From contig CALSCQ010000388.1 of NCBI GenBank assembly GCA_943704525.1, positions 1 through 19,980 on the forward strand: a stretch of DNA of 19,980 nucleotides. The letters run 5' to 3'. Positions 1 through 11,600 of this stretch are shown in pieces. Position 1 is the first letter of the stretch; each line of letters starts with the position of its first letter. A program made the translations under genes and the position numbers. This DNA is from Pigoraptor vietnamica. Lineage: Eukaryota > Opisthokonta > Filasterea. The notes beneath the pieces are model-generated. The model saw nothing but the letters and a program-made list of their open reading frames with translations, did not search any database and was not told the DNA's origin.

Positions 1-1023
<1,023 letters not shown>

Positions 1024-3498
1024 ATGGCGACGACGACAGCAACCGGCGTTCCCATGGCGGACGCGTCCTCGCTTGTGCCCTCTCCCTATGTGCCCCTTCC
1101 AACGCAGGCGCCCGTTCCTGAACCTGATGCGCCCTCCGACGGCCACGGGTCGCTGGTGACGCAGCACGAGATTGACAGCGCGAGTCTCCTCGTGCTCGTT
1201 GGCCTTCTCACCCTCACCATTCTCACGACATGGGCGTTCAAGAAGCGGCGCGTGCGGTTCATCCACGAGTCCGGCCTTTCCATGATCTACGGCGCCATCG
1301 TCGGTGTCGTCATCCGTTACGCCATCGGGGGCTCGGCGGCGCCCGGCATGGGTCACGTGGTCACCTTCCGCCCGGAGGTCTTCTTCTACCTCCTCCTCCC
1401 TCCCATCGTGTTCAATGCGGGGTACGACCTCGAGCCCGCGTCGTTCTTCGGACGCTTCGGCCCCATCTGCCTGTTTGCGTTTGTCGGCACGGCCATCTCC
1501 GCCGTCGTCACGGGCTTCGTCGCGTACCTCGTCGTGGTGTCTGGCATCGAGAACCTCCCGCTCACGCTCAACGACTGCCTTTTGTTCGGCTCGCTCGTTT
1601 CGGCCACGGACACGGTCACCGTTCTCTCCGTCTTCAGCGCCGCCGGCGTCGATCCGTCCCTCTACGCCCTCGTTTTTGGCGAGAGCGCGCTAAACGACGC
1701 GGTGGCGATCGCCCTCTTCAACACGGTGCAGGCGTTCGAGGGCTTCGGACAGGCCGTGGGCATTTTCGTCGCGACGTTCCTCGGCTCGGTGGCAATTGGC
1801 GTCTCTGTCGCTCTCGTGACGGCACTCGTGACCAAGCATGCGAACCTTGCGAAGGAGCCCGTGCTGCAGTCGGCGCTGTTTGTTGTCGCGAGCTACAGCA
1901 CGTTCCTCATCGGCGAATTGGCGGGGCTTTCCGGCATTGTCGCCATTCTCTTTTGCGGTATCACGCAAGCGCACTACACCAAGCGGAACCTGTGCGACAC
2001 GTCGCGCTCGATCGTCGGCGCCGTGTTTGAGGTGTCGTCGTTCATGGCGGATTCCTTCATATTCGCGTATTTGGGGCTGTCCATCTTCACGTACGAACAC
2101 CACGAGTGGCGCCCCGCGTTCATGTCGTTCTCTCTCTTCGGAGTGCTTCTCGCGCGTGCGGCCAACATATTCCCGCTCGCTGCGCTGCTCAACGCGTGCA
2201 CGCGCGGTGCTTCGCCCAAGCCCGTGCCGTTCAAGTGAGTGTGGCCTCCAGCACATACACACGCACAGTCTGCCTGATATACACGATATACACGCGTGCA
2301 TTTGCGGCGATGACGATTCCACCCAACCATCGTCTGACTTCCATGCCACGCACGCAGGCACATGGTAATCATGTGGGCGGCCGGTCTCCGCGGCGCCGTT
2401 TCACTCGCCCTTGCGATGGAGAACGGCGAAACCGAGTCACGTCGCATCATTCTCTCGACCACCCTCTTCATTGTTGCCGTGACCGTTATCGTGCTCGGCG
2501 GCGTCTCTCTCCCCCTCGTCACGTGGCTCGGAGTCGTCCGTCGGCGTGCGCAGTCCATCGAACTCAGCAGCGTCGAGAGCATGGTGAACGAGTCGGCGTC
2601 CAAGGCAGCGACCTCGCCGTCCCCTCCGGCGCCGCTGTCGAAACAGCCTCAGGAAGATGCATCGCAGAGCGCAAAGCCAGGGTGGAGGGAGCGCCTTGCG
2701 AGCTTCTCCCTTCGCGGGGGAGCCGGACCGTACGAGCGTCTCGCAGACGAATCCCTTCCAGAGGTGCGCGGAGAGAACGGGCCGTCAGGTGCGGCGTACC
2801 GCTCGCGCGTGTTCGACGAGTACGTCTTGTCTTCCACCCGTTTGGGCTGCTTCGCGCGCGCCTTTCGTCGCCTGGACGAGCGCTATCTTGTGCCTTTCTT
2901 CTGTCGTCGTGTGGATGGCGCGTGCGCGGCCATCAACAGCAACAATGCTCTTGCCGCGGCACCGTCGTCGCACTTGCCAGCCGTTGAGCACGACACGCTG
3001 TCCCCATCATCGAAGGGAAAATTGGTCGACTCCTCTCTTTCTCGCCTGCCGATCCCAGCGGCAGCGTACGCGCGTCGGCGCAGTTCTGTTGCCGCACCGT
3101 CACCGCTGTCCGCAGAGTGCGTGTGCGAGCGTACAGCGGGTGCGAGTGCTGTGGGGGCGTCTTTCCATGGCGAGTTCTGCCCTCGCCGTGTGCCGCTCGA
3201 CCAACTGCGGGAGTCAACGACGGAGTTCGAGGGATTCGCCGGCGACGCCATTGCACCAACGTTCACGCAAACGCACACGTCGGCACGCTTCTCCGTGGCG
3301 GATGCCGGTCCGATTGTGTGGTCTTTCGGAAGCAGTCGAAGCTCTGTGAATGCGTGCGAGAGCGAGACGGACGCGTACCCCATGCCGCCTCTGGTGTGGG
3401 TCGGTCCGCCGTCGGCAACGGAGTCCACTGCGTCCGTCGGAGTTGGGGCTGGTGTAGTGGACGCGTCGCGTGGATCTGCCACGCCGGGGGATGCGTGA
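1024..3498 (+). CDS. Na+(K+)/H+ exchanger, CPA1/NHE family, two exons
   Basis: A predicted electroneutral cation/proton antiporter that would set the pH of an organelle or the cytosol. Exon 1 is 1024-2234 and exon 2 is 2358-3498; the 123-nt intron starts GTGAGT, ends GCAG and splits a Lys codon (phase 2). The start ATG lies in GCAATGG. The product is 783 aa. Family motifs seen: a first hydrophobic segment near residues 56-74, EVFFYLLLPPIVFNAGYDL, SATDTVTVLSVF (Asp196), the ion-binding motif VFGESALNDAVAIALF (Asn224-Asp225), FMADSFIFAYLGLSIF, and, just after the splice junction, MWAAGLRGAVSLALAME. These resemble the NHE6/7/8/9 and NHX5/6 group more than plasma-membrane NHE1. The last 330 or so residues form a Ser-rich soluble tail without a recognised domain. 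One oddity is Thr where relatives have Pro in SATDP. Family call is firm; organelle is inferred. Confidence 0.95.
2235..2357 (+). other. Intron of the exchanger gene
   Basis: The donor is AA|GTGAGT at 2235 and the acceptor ACGCAG ends at 2357. Removing it joins PVPFK to HMVIMWAAGLRGAV, which restores the conserved GLRGA transmembrane segment in frame; without splicing the protein stops at 2238 before this segment. Confidence 0.92.
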
Positions 3499-3650
3499 AG
3501 GGAACGTGACGTGCGCGGATGCGTGTGCGTGTGCGCGTGGCACTCATGGCGCTGGATCGCCAAGCAGTAAATCACATGCGCGCCGTTTGTGAGAGTACCA
3601 AATTTAATAATATTAGTGGCTAAACGGCGACGCAATCGAACCCGAATACA

Positions 3651-3691
3651 GCGTGTGTGTGTGCGTGTGTGTGTGTGCGTGCGTGTGCGCA
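3651..3691. repeat. Short imperfect GT/GC run between convergent genes
   Basis: A run of mostly GTGT and GTGC repeats lies in the 271-base gap between the exchanger stop (3498) and the stop of the convergent coiled-coil gene (3770). Just before it is an AT-rich patch (3600-3620, ATTTAATAATATTAG) that may serve 3'-end formation. No gene is seen in this gap. Confidence 0.75.
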
Positions 3692-3769
3692 CTCTCCCCG
3701 CACTTGGGCGAAGGTATGCGGATGGCAGTAGAACCGACACGTGTCCAACAGCTCCTCTTCGTCCCTTTC

Positions 3770-6761
3770 TTACGATCCGCTGTCGGAACCGCTCGATATC
3801 TCAAACTCGTCGTCGCGGCGACCGTGCGCGCCACTCGGCTTGTGGGCGGCTGCGGACGCCGACTCCCTCGTGACGTGGGACCGCGATGACGTCACTTCCT
3901 GCGCAGGGCAGAAAGGCGGACACAACAGTGAGAACAGTGTGGGCACGCAGAGCACCTCGTAAGTGTGACGTCACCAGCAGTCACAACACGAGTACGTGCC
4001 TGAGTACGTCAACGCGCACAGATACTCCCTTGCGCATACACCGCAGGCGCACTCACCGTTTTCTCAATCCGCCTCCCCGCGCCCTGCGACGACGTCAGCC
4101 GCCCAACGGCCCCCCTCCTTATGCCGCGCATCGAATCCACCATGTCCTCAAGCTCCTCCAGGTCGCCCTTCGCCCTCGACAGCGAGCGGTCGCCGTCACG
4201 CAGCCGCTGCTGCACGTACGACGACGTCGTAGTGGGAAGTGCGGAGGCGTACGCGCTTCCATAGCGGTCCCCTCGCACTCCACGGCTGGGCGTCCCTGCC
4301 GCCCGGCTAATCTTCAGCCGGATGTCTGCGATGCGTGCGGAGAGGGCGTCCACCGATCGCTGACGGTGCAAGAGGTAGTTGTCGTAATCGTCGCGCGTGC
4401 GCTCGGCCTGGCTCCGCGTGAGATCGACTTGCCGCGAGAGCGCGCGCAGGCGGTCGTACCAATCGCCCTCGTAGTGTGCGGCGGTGGCCGGTGCAGCGTA
4501 TGCGCTGTTAAAAAGAAAGAGGTGGAAGAGGGAGGATTAAAAAGGGAAAGACGAGTTAGATTACATTTCATTTTTGTTCTCCACTAAATAGAAGCATACA
4601 AAAAATAGCCATCGCTGCATTACCTGGTTGGTCGCACGGGGCTTGCGCACACCACACAGTGCGCGTCCCTCCGCCTCTTGATTGCCTCCATTTCTTCGTT
4701 CAGCGCCTTCATCTCGCTCTCCCGTTTCTCCACCTGCGACCGATAGAACGACACGAGTTCCTTCGCGCGCACTTGCGCCGGCGACTCCGGGACGACCGGG
4801 ACCCCCGCTACAGCGTACGATCCCGACAGCATGCTGGTGCTCAAAATTCCGGGCGTCGTCGGCACTGCCAGTGCAGGTACAAACGCCGGCGCGGGCGTGG
4901 CCGGCGCAAATGGGAACGACGACGGCGGCGGAAACGTTGTCGGAAGCGATTGCGTGGCATTCGGCGGTTGCTGCGAAGGCAGCGGCGCGGGAATGGGACG
5001 TTCGCTCGCGATGCTTTGCTCGTGCGCGCGCTCGTGTGCGTGGCGATATTGCGCCAACTCATCGACGAGGGACGCCATGGCGGCATTCTGGGGATGAAGG
5101 CATGGCGTTTAGAGTGTGCACAGGAAATAAGAGAGGTGGGGGAGATGGCTACAAGGCTATAGTCGCGATATAAAGGCAATACAGGCTCAATGACAGTGGT
5201 AGTTCGCAGAAGGTCGACGCCGTACTAAGGGACTTGATGACAGGGGGGTCAACGGCTTCTCCCACCTGCTGTTCAAGGAGCCGCGCGTACTGTTCAATGT
5301 CCGAAATGTGCTCGCCACTCCTTCGCCACTGTGACCTTCGCCCTCGCCCACGCGGCGTCTCGTCCGATCCATTCCGCGCGACGATGCTCGACGATTCCTC
5401 CGTCACAGAGCCATCCGAATCGCGCGATTCGCTGCTTCGCCTTGTACGCACCTAACGTGTGTGTGTGTACGTGTGTGTGTGCGTGTGTGCGTGTGTGTGC
5501 GTGTGTGCACGTGTGTGCGTGCGTGTTGGCGTCGATGCACAGGAAAATACGTGAGCGTTATGTTGAAGGTGCATATCGCGCACACGCACGCACACATTGA
5601 TCCAATGATAACCACCTTTCGGCCCCGTCCTCTTCCGCCTTTCTCCGACGACTCGGCTGCGGCCACCACGCGCGAGAGGCGTTCGTTCCTGTCCTCCGCC
5701 ACCTCCTTCCACACGTCCGCCTCCGCAATCGCCGATCGCATCTTCTCGAGATATTCCATCGCAACCGTCTCGTTCTTGCGGCTCGCCCTCGCGAGGTCGT
5801 CCACGCGCTGCTCCAAGTCCGCGATGGTCCCCGCCTGCGATCGTTCCTGCGCCTCTCGCGCCAAAAGTTCGGCACGCAGCGACTCGGACTGCTTTCCTTG
5901 CTCAGCAAGCTGGTCTGTGAGGCGGGTGCACGTGGTGCGGATCTCCTCGCGTAGGTTCGTGATGACCGCGTGCAGCTCCCCGTTCCGCTTGGCCGTCTCC
6001 CGCACCTGTCCCCGCAGAATGTCCGCTTCCGTGCGCGTTGCATTCGCAGCGGACTCGGCCGAAGCAAGGCGGTCTTCCAGCGCTTCCACGCGGGCGGACG
6101 CACTTGCCTCCATGTCACGCACGGTCGCTACAAGGCGTTCGTTTTCGGCGCTGACGTCGAGAAGGAGCGTCCGAAGGTGCTGGAGCTTGGCCTACAGCGG
6201 GGTCAAACGTGAGACGAATCATCGCGAGACGATTGAATGGTTGCGCAACGCATGAGACGAGTTCAGAAGACATCGTTCACGCACCTGTCTCTCTGCTGAA
6301 GCGGGAGTCGCAGCGCGTCCCACAAGCGGCGACTTTGAGATGGCATGGCGAGGGGTCGCAGGCGAAAACGCAAAGCTCGAGTGCGCGGACGCCCCCATGA
6401 GCACAGCATGTGTCACGCGCGGCGTACTCTCCCCAACGAACCGCACTTCGTTCGTTGGAGGCGACACGGCACTCGAAGGCGACGTGCGCCGCTTGTCGAG
6501 CTGAAAACCGCGCGCGAAGCGACCCGGGTCGGGCGACGCAGGGCTCGCGGGCACGCTGCGAGATGCCGCCTCGGAATGAGTCGTGGCTCCTTCGTGCCCA
6601 GTGGGGGCGGCGGTGTCTGGGGACTTCTGGGGCGCTTTCTGCTGCCGCTTTTTGGCGACATTGCGCATGATTGCCTTGGACAGCGCGGACTTTTGCGAGC
6701 GGCTCAGCAGCGTCACATCGACATCAATGGCCTCGCCCGAGGCGGCTCCGGCGTCGGCCAT
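3770..6761 (-). CDS. Coiled-coil protein, six exons, function unknown
   Basis: Unrecognised. I assemble six exons on the minus strand: 6761-6285, 6191-5616, 5451-5266, 5087-4624, 4504-4057 and 3898-3770, giving 759 aa. All junctions keep frame; donors are GTGCGT, GTGGTT, GTGGGA, GTAATG and GTGAGT. The ATG at 6761 has the context CGCCATGG. The N-terminal 160 residues are Ser/Ala/Pro-rich and basic. Residues about 160-340 are long heptad-rich helix (LEDRLASAESAANATRTEAD and following). Next come a basic/acidic linker, a Pro/Phe/Ala-rich stretch, a second coiled coil with one CxxC (HCVVC), a third helical region (WYDRLRALSRQVDLTRSQAE), and an acidic Ser-rich tail ending DEFEISSGSDSGS. The layout suggests a cytoskeletal, centrosomal or Golgi scaffold, which is inference only. 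If the last intron is retained, translation stops at 4009 instead. Confidence 0.85.
5452..5615 (-). other. Intron 2 of the coiled-coil gene, filled with CA repeats
   Basis: A 164-nt intron in which the transcript strand is CA-rich: 5456-5526 on the plus strand is an imperfect TG/GC run. The CA run reaches to a few bases from the acceptor ACGTTAG. The donor AAG|GTGGTT is weaker than the gene's others. The flanking coding frames join in phase 0. Confidence 0.8.
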
Positions 6762-7647
6762 GGCGGTGCGCGCACGCGAGAGGGGAGAGGGAACCTCTCG
6801 CACGCTATCAGCGCAATATACAGTTGAGAGAGCGTTGTGTCAAGTAGTTGGATGGCAGTTCGCGTCATCAATCTTATACGTATTTCTTTCGGAATTGAAA
6901 TTGTGTGTAACGTAATGGAATATTAATAACGTTACATGATAAGTATGGTACGCATAAAGCACAAATTTATTGACTGTTTATTTTCTGTCGCCCGACAACG
7001 GACTCATGTCACCTCCAACGACGGGCTGTTACTATATTAATCCATCAATACCCAATTCATAGCCATATACGGTAACTATGGATTTGGGACATTGCTCCCA
7101 ACATTGACCGTCTTTTGTTAAACGCAAGTTAACTGGTATCTCACTGGCATCTCACGGGAAGCGAGCACAGCCCCTCACCGCCTCCACCTTGTGGTATGGG
7201 GTCATATAGTTCATAGAGCGAAACATGGAAGCTATGAAGCGCGAGATCTGGTAACCGCCGCGGGCGCAGTTGCGGCCGATTCAACGCCAATTGCCTTGCC
7301 ACTATTGCATAAGAGTCACACAAAGGTCACACTGTTTCATTTGACATGTATGCCTAGTGAAAATGGCGCTGATGAAGTTGCGATTTACACGGCAATCCAA
7401 CTCTGGCAGTCGGGTCGTCGGTCGCTGGGAGGCACGACGGGGAATGCGTTCAACAGAAATAAATATTTCATTTCATACATTTTTAATACTCAAGGAACCT
7501 TTTAATAAAAAACATGTGGCATCGCGGCTTTCTTGCGTTGCTTGTCTCGCTTATTTCGCATTTGAACGACATACCACAACACGCGACACGGCGCAACACG
7601 ACACAAACGCTACACGCAACCACGAACGTCTGAGCGTCGTCGAGAAT
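6762..7647. promoter_or_regulatory. Divergent intergenic region between coiled-coil and LRR genes
   Basis: About 890 bases separate two divergent start codons, so promoters for both should lie here. The DNA is AT-richer than its surroundings (6870-7130). Visible elements: the imperfect palindrome CCATA-9-TATGG at 7062-7080, the direct repeat ACTGGYATCTCAC near 7132-7155, and AT-rich AATAAATATTT-like and TTTTAATAAAAAA patches near 7460-7510. The stretch 7560-7640 is A/C-rich and resembles a 5' leader. A frame open from 7191 to 7505 (from 7347 if ATG-started) has a partly protein-like composition but no recognisable motif; I do not call it a gene. Confidence 0.5.
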
Positions 7648-9426
7648 ATGGCGACCTTCAACGATCTTCCCCCCGAGGTTGTCGTCGTGCACGTGGCGCC
7701 ATATTTGTCGAACGTCGACCTCTCGTCGCTTGCGAAGACTTCGGGAACGCTACTGCGCCACCTGCGACGCGTGCGGCTGTACCACCTCTGGCAACTCTAC
7801 AATCGCATGTATGTCGAGGACGCCGCCTTCCGCGAGGAAGTGAAGCGTTGGATTCCCGTCGACCGTCTCGTGCTGGTCGGATGGGACATAATGTCGCTCC
7901 CGGATCTCGCGGCGTTCTCCGGCGTCCATTCGGCGTTGCTGGTGAGGCCCGATTCGACGTGCGAGTTGCCGATGGACCTCGCCAGCCTGCGAGGCGTGCA
8001 TACCGTGCACCTGACGATAACGAACTCGGAAACCGCGGACATGTCGCACCTTTCCGACGTGCGCGAGCTGAGGCTCATCGGCGAAGCGTTCAGCGAGTTC
8101 GAACTCGACGTGCCACTGTTTCGCAGGGCACGCTCGGTTGCGATAAGTGGCGTAACGACAAATGACTTGCGCTACGTCGTTGGCGTGCCACATGTCAGGT
8201 TGAATGGTTGCTGTCAACCGGACCGGCAGTCCCACAAAGACTTCTCCGTCCTACGCCACGCACGTACCATCACGCTCCGAGGTATGAATGAAGTGAATCT
8301 CGGCGCCCTCGAAAGCGCGCGCGAGGTATCGATTTCGAAGTGCAAGGACGTCATTGGGCTGCCGCCGGCGACGCATTTACGGTCGTTTACGTGGCACTTT
8401 TCGCCGCTCACGTCCATCCCCCCCGAGTTCGGGGGTCTCCATTTCCTCGATCTTTCGTTCTCGGACGAATTGGAGGATGTCGCCGCCGCGCGTCACGTCC
8501 ACACGCTCATCCTTCGCAGTTGTCGCATCGTGCGAGACGTGTCCGCCCTCGGATCTGTCCACACATTCGAGTTCTCGAATGGAATTGGGACTTATGACGT
8601 TTCCGCCCTCGGACGAGTGCACACACTGCGTCTGAACTATTTTGAGGCGTTGGTCGGCGTTGCGTCGCTCGACGGCGTGCACTCGCTGAACATCTCGTCG
8701 TCGCGTTTTCCTTGGACGGATGATGTTTACCGCGCGCTGGGGTCGTGCCACACGCTCGATCTGAGCCACACGGACGCGTCGGATTTGTCGGCATTCGGGC
8801 GCGTCCACACGCTCCAACTCTGCGCAGAGAGGCGCGAACACATCAAGGGTGTCGCCGCTCTCGCAAATTGCCACTCGCTAGACTTTGCCGAGTCCTACGT
8901 CGAGGACGTCAGTGCGCTGGGTCGCGTTCACACGCTCATTCTCAAGCGCACGCGCGTGACCGACGTATCGGCTCTGGGCAGTGTCCACTTGCTGGACCTC
9001 TCCGAATGCAAAGTTACCGACGTCTCGATGCTCGGCGGCGTCCATACGCTTCGTTTATCGTCGAAGAACGTGAAGGACGTTTCAGCGTTGGGGCGAGTCC
9101 ACACGTTGAGCATTCGTCATACTGATGTATCGCGACTGGGCGCCGTTTACGACCTCACCATCAACTCGAAGGTCCTAACCGACGTATCGATGCTAGGCGG
9201 CGTGCATCGGCTGGATCTCACCGGGTGCACTCGGGTGACGGACGTGTCGGCATTAGGGGGCGTGCACACGTTGATTCTGAGGAGTTGCCCGGTTACCGAT
9301 GTGTCGCATCTTGAGCGCGTGTGTGTGTTGGATGTGTCTCACTGTCCGATTATAGATCGTTCACCGTTGGAGCGCGTGCGCTGCGTCGTGGGCAAAGATT
9401 TGCTGCCCCTGAAGCTGATAGAGTGA
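7648..9426 (+). CDS. F-box-like leucine-rich-repeat protein, intronless
   Basis: A 592-aa protein. The N-terminus (residues about 4-50, FNDLPPEVVVVHVAPYLSNV then DLSSLAKTS and a basic Leu-rich helix) resembles an F-box, which in known proteins binds Skp1 and places the protein in an SCF ubiquitin ligase. From about residue 75 to the end it is a chain of roughly twenty 20-24-residue leucine-rich repeats; the later ones are close to DVSALGxVHTLxLxxxxVT. The start ATG at 7648 lies in GAATATGGCG and follows an A/C-rich leader; the frame is open farther upstream (first ATG 7363), but that extension has no domain character. It is intronless, whereas all confidently assembled neighbours are spliced, so it could be a retrocopy or a member of a fast-expanding family. 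The ligand is unknown. The LRR call is secure, the F-box call moderate. Confidence 0.9.
   Translation: MATFNDLPPEVVVVHVAPYLSNVDLSSLAKTSGTLLRHLRRVRLYHLWQLYNRMYVEDAAFREEVKRWIPVDRLVLVGWDIMSLPDLAAFSGVHSALLVRPDSTCELPMDLASLRGVHTVHLTITNSETADMSHLSDVRELRLIGEAFSEFELDVPLFRRARSVAISGVTTNDLRYVVGVPHVRLNGCCQPDRQSHKDFSVLRHARTITLRGMNEVNLGALESAREVSISKCKDVIGLPPATHLRSFTWHFSPLTSIPPEFGGLHFLDLSFSDELEDVAAARHVHTLILRSCRIVRDVSALGSVHTFEFSNGIGTYDVSALGRVHTLRLNYFEALVGVASLDGVHSLNISSSRFPWTDDVYRALGSCHTLDLSHTDASDLSAFGRVHTLQLCAERREHIKGVAALANCHSLDFAESYVEDVSALGRVHTLILKRTRVTDVSALGSVHLLDLSECKVTDVSMLGGVHTLRLSSKNVKDVSALGRVHTLSIRHTDVSRLGAVYDLTINSKVLTDVSMLGGVHRLDLTGCTRVTDVSALGGVHTLILRSCPVTDVSHLERVCVLDVSHCPIIDRSPLERVRCVVGKDLLPLKLIE
8470..9350 (+). 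repeat. Tandem leucine-rich repeat coding units
   Basis: Within the LRR gene, units of about 60-72 nt repeat with the core GACGT-TCG-GC-CT-GG-GTCCACACG, encoding DVSALGxVHTL. At least twelve units keep a recognisable VHTL, VHSL, VHLL or CHSL core. They are more alike at the 3' end than near residue 100, which suggests recent unit duplication toward the C-terminus. Confidence 0.85.
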
Positions 9427-9462
9427 ATACACTTGGGATGAAACTGCTGCAAACGATTTTTA

Positions 9463-9837
9463 CTAGTCAGTGTTATCGTCGCCGTCGTTGTCGCCAAGGC
9501 GAGGTCGTTTTGGTTGTCCCTGAAAAGCTTGCCGCGAACTCTCAAGTCCATCCATCACGACGTCTGTCGTATGCCCGTCAGGGCACGGGCCATCGAGATC
9601 GTCTCGTTTCCTTTTGCTAACCAGCTGCGGCGGCGGCGACGATACACCCATGCGGAAGCAAAATTTCTCGTTCAAGTAGTCTGGACAGTCCACATGCCAC
9701 CATGTCACCCACCTTTGGGACGGGGTTTTAATTCCTTGTTCATTTCTCTCCACATGCTTCACTTTCTTCCTGGCCAAACGCGGCACAAAGACAGCGAAGT
9801 GAGGGTCATCCTTGTACAGAATGGCATTGCGCGCCAC
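9463..9837 (-). CDS. 3' exon of a basic, probably nuclear protein (partial)
   Basis: The frame reads 124 codons to a TAG at 9463 and has protein-like composition, but its only in-frame ATGs are internal, so upstream exons are likely. A possible acceptor is ATTCTGTACAAG before GATGAC near 9810. Features seen: an aromatic cluster with His-x2-Cys (RWVTWWHVDCPDYL), two nuclear-localisation-like clusters (SKRKRDD and PKRPRL) and an acidic end (GDNDGDDNTD). The stretch ILYKDDPHFAVFVP followed by WWHVDC is reminiscent of the second half of a PARP-type zinc finger, but the expected CxxC is not in this exon. It ends 36 nt from the stop of the convergent LRR gene. The family is unproven. Confidence 0.5.
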   Translation of the reverse strand: MARNAILYKDDPHFAVFVPRLARKKVKHVERNEQGIKTPSQRWVTWWHVDCPDYLNEKFCFRMGVSSPPPQLVSKRKRDDLDGPCPDGHTTDVVMDGLESSRQAFQGQPKRPRLGDNDGDDNTD

Positions 9838-9983
9838 AACACGGCGACGAAAGGCACAAGAAGACGATGCGAAGGGCGCGGATATTACCGGGTACGAATG
9901 GATTGATTCGAATGCAGCGCCAGTTCAGTACTCCTCACGCGCACACACGCACACACAGACGCTCGCACACACGCGCATACTCG

Positions 9984-10105
<122 letters not shown>

Positions 10106-10181
10106 TGCACGCGCTCGCAATTGAAATCACAGGCGCACGTTTGAGTCGCATCTTACGTTCTATCATTCTCACCCGACTCAG

Positions 10182-10564
10182 CCCGCACCTAAGAAACAGC
10201 GCCTTCAGAAAGAGGCGGAACGGCCCGCTGAAGATGCAAGGGTAACCGCTGCCAAATCCACAGAGCAAGCGCACAGATATTGGCTGATGAAGTCGGAGCC
10301 TGACGTGCGCCTTGAGAAGGGTATGTGCTTGAGTCTTTGTGAGTGTTGTTTGCGTGCGCGCGTGTGTGTAGGCAGGTCAGTATGTGCGTGGGCGTATGCG
10401 TGTGGGGCCTGCGGGCCAGTCCGGCATACGGGGCCTGCCAGTAGTGCGTGTCTGCGTGTGAGCATGTGCCTCTATTGTGTGTGTGTGTGTGTGTGCGTGT
10501 GTGTGTGTGTGGTGTGTGTGTGTGTGGTGTGTGTTGTGTGTGTGTGTGTGTTTGTGTGCGTGCG

Positions 10565-10602
<38 letters not shown>

Positions 10603-11600
10603 CGTGCGTGTGTGTCAGTGTACCGCAATAAGTCTGTATCCGTCACGTTCACTCCCCCCATCGCTCCCTTTGTGTGTCTGAAGGCGTCGACATCAGTTGC
10701 AGCATACAGAAGCTGCAGACGCTCGACAACAAGCGCGTGCCGTGGTTCGGAGTGAGGAATTACCAGGCATGTGGGCCAATGCGCAGTGTGAATGCGTTGC
10801 TAGAATGAGCTCGAGCTACCAAATTGCGTGTCACCGCACTCACGCGCAGGCACACGTTAACGAGACTTTAGAGCTCACTTTTTTGACGCGCATTGGTCTT
10901 CAACGCCAAAAACCCGCCTGCATTCCACGCTCACTCGCGACACTCCGAATCACGCCTGCATTGCCGTTATAATGCGCTCCACCGCTGACTCTTCTCAGAC
11001 GTCCAACCAGGCTCGCAATTTCATGCGCGACGACATGCGCGTGGGCGACCTCGCCTTCTTCTACCACAGCAACTGTAAGGAACCCGGCATCGCCGGCATC
11101 GTCCGCATATGCAGGGCGTCTTATCCGGACTTCACCCAGGTGGGTGGCTCATGGATACTTCGTATGCGAGCACCGCATGTATAAGCGCGTGTGCCGGTGC
11201 GTCTAAATTGTCTGCTGATTGTGCATGAGAGAGGCGGTGAAAGGGATCACTCAGACGATTGCATAGTTGCGTTCGTCAATGCATTTCTCTCCTGCGAGTG
11301 TGTGCGCGTGTGACACAGCATGCCGTTGGTAACGTGCCTTACTGGACCCCGCTTGCCACCAGCAATGACTGAGAGTGAAATGCGCATCCTCTGCACTCCC
11401 CCAGTTCGATGCAAAGCACCCCTACTACGACCCCAAGGCCACTGCGGACAATCCCCGCTGGCACATGGTCGACGTCGAGTTCGTGCGTGAACTCCCGCGC
11501 TTCGTGTCCCTTGCCGAAATGAAGGAACACGCACACGGCGCGCTCAAGTCTATGGCGCTGCTGCAGCGATCGCGCCTCTCCGTGCAGCCGGTGTCTGCGG
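10182..11600 (+). CDS. EVE-domain protein, THYN1-like, multi-exon, ends unresolved
   Basis: Four exons are clear: 10182-10320, 10684-10766, 11011-11139 and 11405-11600. Together they encode a near-complete EVE domain: YWLMKSEPDVRLEKG, VDISCSIQKLQ, WFGVRNYQARNFMR, AFFYHSNCKEPGIAGIV, YPDFTQFDAKHPYYDP, WHMVDVEFVRELPRF and RLSVQPV, closely following animal thymocyte nuclear protein 1. EVE domains resemble PUA/YTH folds and are thought to read modified bases; a nuclear role fits the basic segment PKKQRLQKEAERPAED before the domain. The first clear exon has no ATG upstream of the domain, so a 5' exon is missing; an ATG frame at 9821 (MALRATTRRRKAQEDDAKG) is a candidate, but I find no good in-phase donor. 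After the GTGGGT donor at 11601 I could not find the last exon; unspliced, the frame would stop at 11815. The family call is firm, the ends are not. Confidence 0.9.
10321..10683 (+). other. GT-rich intron of the EVE-domain gene
   Basis: A 363-nt intron with donor AAGG|GTATGT and acceptor TCTGAAG. Positions 10477-10616 are an imperfect GT run with GGTG and GC interruptions. Splicing joins RLEKG to VDIS in phase 1, as in related proteins. Confidence 0.9.
10767..11010 (+). other. Probable GC-AG intron in the EVE-domain gene
   Basis: Exon 2 ends TACCAG and the next bases are GCATGT; exon 3 begins after CCAACCAG. Joining them gives WFGVRNYQARNF, the conserved EVE motif, exactly. The only GT-AG alternative I see (donor GTGAGG at 10751, acceptor TCTCAG at 10998) is in frame but replaces VRNYQ by TSNQ. 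Confidence 0.75.

Noticed and set aside
1230-2030. Arg/His-rich open frame inside the exchanger exon, and similar frames in other exons
   Set aside because: Shadow frames of GC-rich coding sequence; the true frame carries clear family motifs.
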